In this document: positions 63,050-64,000 of the stretch, in pieces
Numbering within the stretch: position 1 is the first letter of the stretch
Layout of the letters: the number at the start of each line of letters is the position of its first letter
Assembly (NCBI GenBank): GCA_963744225.1
Contig: CAVUSV010000003.1
Coordinates: 310,001-374,000 of the forward strand
Source of the DNA: Bog-473 sp963744225
GTDB lineage: Bacteria; Actinomycetota; Acidimicrobiia; Acidimicrobiales; RAAP-2
Length of the DNA: 64,000 bases
Direction: 5' to 3'
Position numbers and translations under genes: made by a program
The notes under the pieces: model-generated
Database searches by the model: none
Told to the model about the DNA's origin: nothing
Seen by the model: only the letters and a program-made list of their open reading frames with translations

Positions 63050-64000
63050 CGTGAGCGAGACCCTCCCCGCGACGGGCCGCTACCGGCTCCTCGGTCACCC
63101 GACCGACCTCGCCGGTCACGTGGCGACGTTGGGCCCCGTCCCACTGCCGACCGCAAAAGCCACGGGCTGGCGCGAGTCTTTGGTGTCCATGCTCGAGACC
63201 TCCGGCTTGGGCGGCCGGGGGGGAGCCGGGTTCCCCGCCGCCATCAAGCTGGCCGTGGCGCACGCCGCCGGCCGCGGGGGCACCATCCTCGTCAACGCCA
63301 TGGAGGGTGAGCCCTCCAGCGACAAGGACAAACTGCTCCTCATTAGGTCGCCGCACCTGGTCCTCGACGGCGCCCAGCTCTTGGCCGCGGCGAGCGCCGC
63401 GCGGCGTGTCGTCGTGTGCGTGCCCGAAGGCCGAGAGCAGGTCGCGGCCGCGGTCTCGCACGCAATGGCCGAGCGGGTCCAGGGGGGCTGCGCTCCTGTC
63501 CTCGAAGTGCTGGTGCGCCCACCCGATCGCTTCGTCGCCGGGGAGGAGTCGGCGTTGACACGTTGGGTCGAATCGGGTCAGTCACTGCCTTCTTTCCGTC
63601 CCGACAAGGGAACCGCCCTCCGCATCGGCCGCAAGGGCGCGCTGGTTCACAACGCGGAGACGCTGGCGCACGTTGCCATGATCGCCCGCGTCGGGCCAGA
63701 CGCCTTCCGGGCCCATGGACTCGTCGAGGACCCGGGTACCTCACTCGTCACCATCTCGGGGGCCGTGGAGCACGTCGGCGTGCTGGAGGTCGATCGGGGT
63801 ACGCCCCTGATCGACATCGTCAACCGGGCGACCCCGGTTGGTCCCCCTCAGGCCCTCCTCGTCGGAGGGTACGGCGGCGCGTGGGTCAGTCCGACTCACT
63901 TCACGACGCCTTATGCATCGTTGTCGCTACGTGCCATCGGGGCAACCGCCGGAGTGGGCATCGTGATCGTGCTGGGCCAGGAGGCCTGCGGGCTCATGGA
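63042..64000 (+). CDS. NuoF-like NADH-binding/SLBB subunit, 5' part (runs off window)
   Basis: At least 319 residues from GTG 63042, overlapping the previous stop by 8 bases; GTG 63051 is in frame. SGLGGRGGAGFPAAIKL, then NAMEGEPSSDKDKLLL and SPHLVLDGAQLLA match the FMN/NADH fold of complex I 51-kDa (NuoF) and RnfC-like proteins, followed by an SLBB-type stretch (TISGAVEHVGVLEVDRGTPL). The 4Fe-4S motif, if present, lies beyond the window. In context it feeds electrons from NAD(P)H or ferredoxin into the heme-type membrane protein just upstream. Confidence 0.8.
   Translation, partial: MPSVSETLPATGRYRLLGHPTDLAGHVATLGPVPLPTAKATGWRESLVSMLETSGLGGRGGAGFPAAIKLAVAHAAGRGGTILVNAMEGEPSSDKDKLLLIRSPHLVLDGAQLLAAASAARRVVVCVPEGREQVAAAVSHAMAERVQGGCAPVLEVLVRPPDRFVAGEESALTRWVESGQSLPSFRPDKGTALRIGRKGALVHNAETLAHVAMIARVGPDAFRAHGLVEDPGTSLVTISGAVEHVGVLEVDRGTPLIDIVNRATPVGPPQALLVGGYGGAWVSPTHFTTPYASLSLRAIGATAGVGIVIVLGQEACGLM

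Overview
The window reads as a chromosomal stretch of a GC-rich actinobacterium. Evidence: many GTG starts, 4-bp stop/start overlaps, Shine-Dalgarno motifs of the GGAG type, and a large set of polytopic GT-C-like membrane proteins. The redox genes at the right edge (ApbE, a ferric-reductase-like membrane protein, a NuoF-like subunit) also fit; Acidimicrobiia is my best guess, but this is inference. Most of the window (about 1-56.4 kb) is a cell-surface glycan island. The last 7.5 kb is ordinary metabolism and redox.

Left part (1-11.2 kb): a truncated 2-oxoglutarate oxygenase, three intact members of a roughly 710-residue membrane family (here family A), a GtrA-type flippase and tRNA-Arg(CCT). 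Downstream of the tRNA lie decayed pieces of a transposase, of a second GtrA and of a second oxygenase. The first member of another membrane family (family B) ends this part. Middle part (11.7-38.5 kb): more family B proteins, a three-gene operon (4,6-dehydratase-like SDR, nucleotidyltransferase, GT2), a DUF2142 protein, two OafA-type acyltransferases (one split from its SGNH domain by a frameshift), further large membrane proteins, a decayed fourth family A copy beside an IS630 remnant, an orphan methionine aminopeptidase fragment, and a PQQ-type beta-propeller lipoprotein.

The functional core is 38.8-47.7 kb. It holds an ArnT-like transferase, a membrane-anchored GT2, and a complete set for GDP-D-glycero-alpha-D-manno-heptose: transaldolase, GmhA-like isomerase, HddA kinase, GmhB phosphatase and HddC guanylyltransferase. 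An epimerase and two methyltransferases are interleaved. Then follow a GT2, a second family C membrane protein, a fifth family B protein, and an operon of nucleotide-sugar dehydrogenase, GT2 and epimerase (53.4-56.4 kb). A plausible reading is that soluble enzymes make NDP-sugars, GT2 enzymes load them on polyprenyl phosphate, GtrA-type proteins flip them, and the GT-C-like proteins use them outside the membrane. Acyltransferases would then decorate the product.

Right part (56.5-64 kb): YceI-like protein, AhpD-like protein (frameshifted), a phosphotriesterase-like / acyl-CoA ligase / enoyl-CoA hydratase operon, and a flavin redox operon (Ser/Thr-rich anchored protein, ApbE, heme-type membrane protein, NuoF-like subunit running off the end).

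A notable oddity is the number of genes interrupted by one frame change that, once bridged, gives a full-length protein. This is either real decay of redundant surface genes or indel error in the sequence, and it should be settled before any functional reading.
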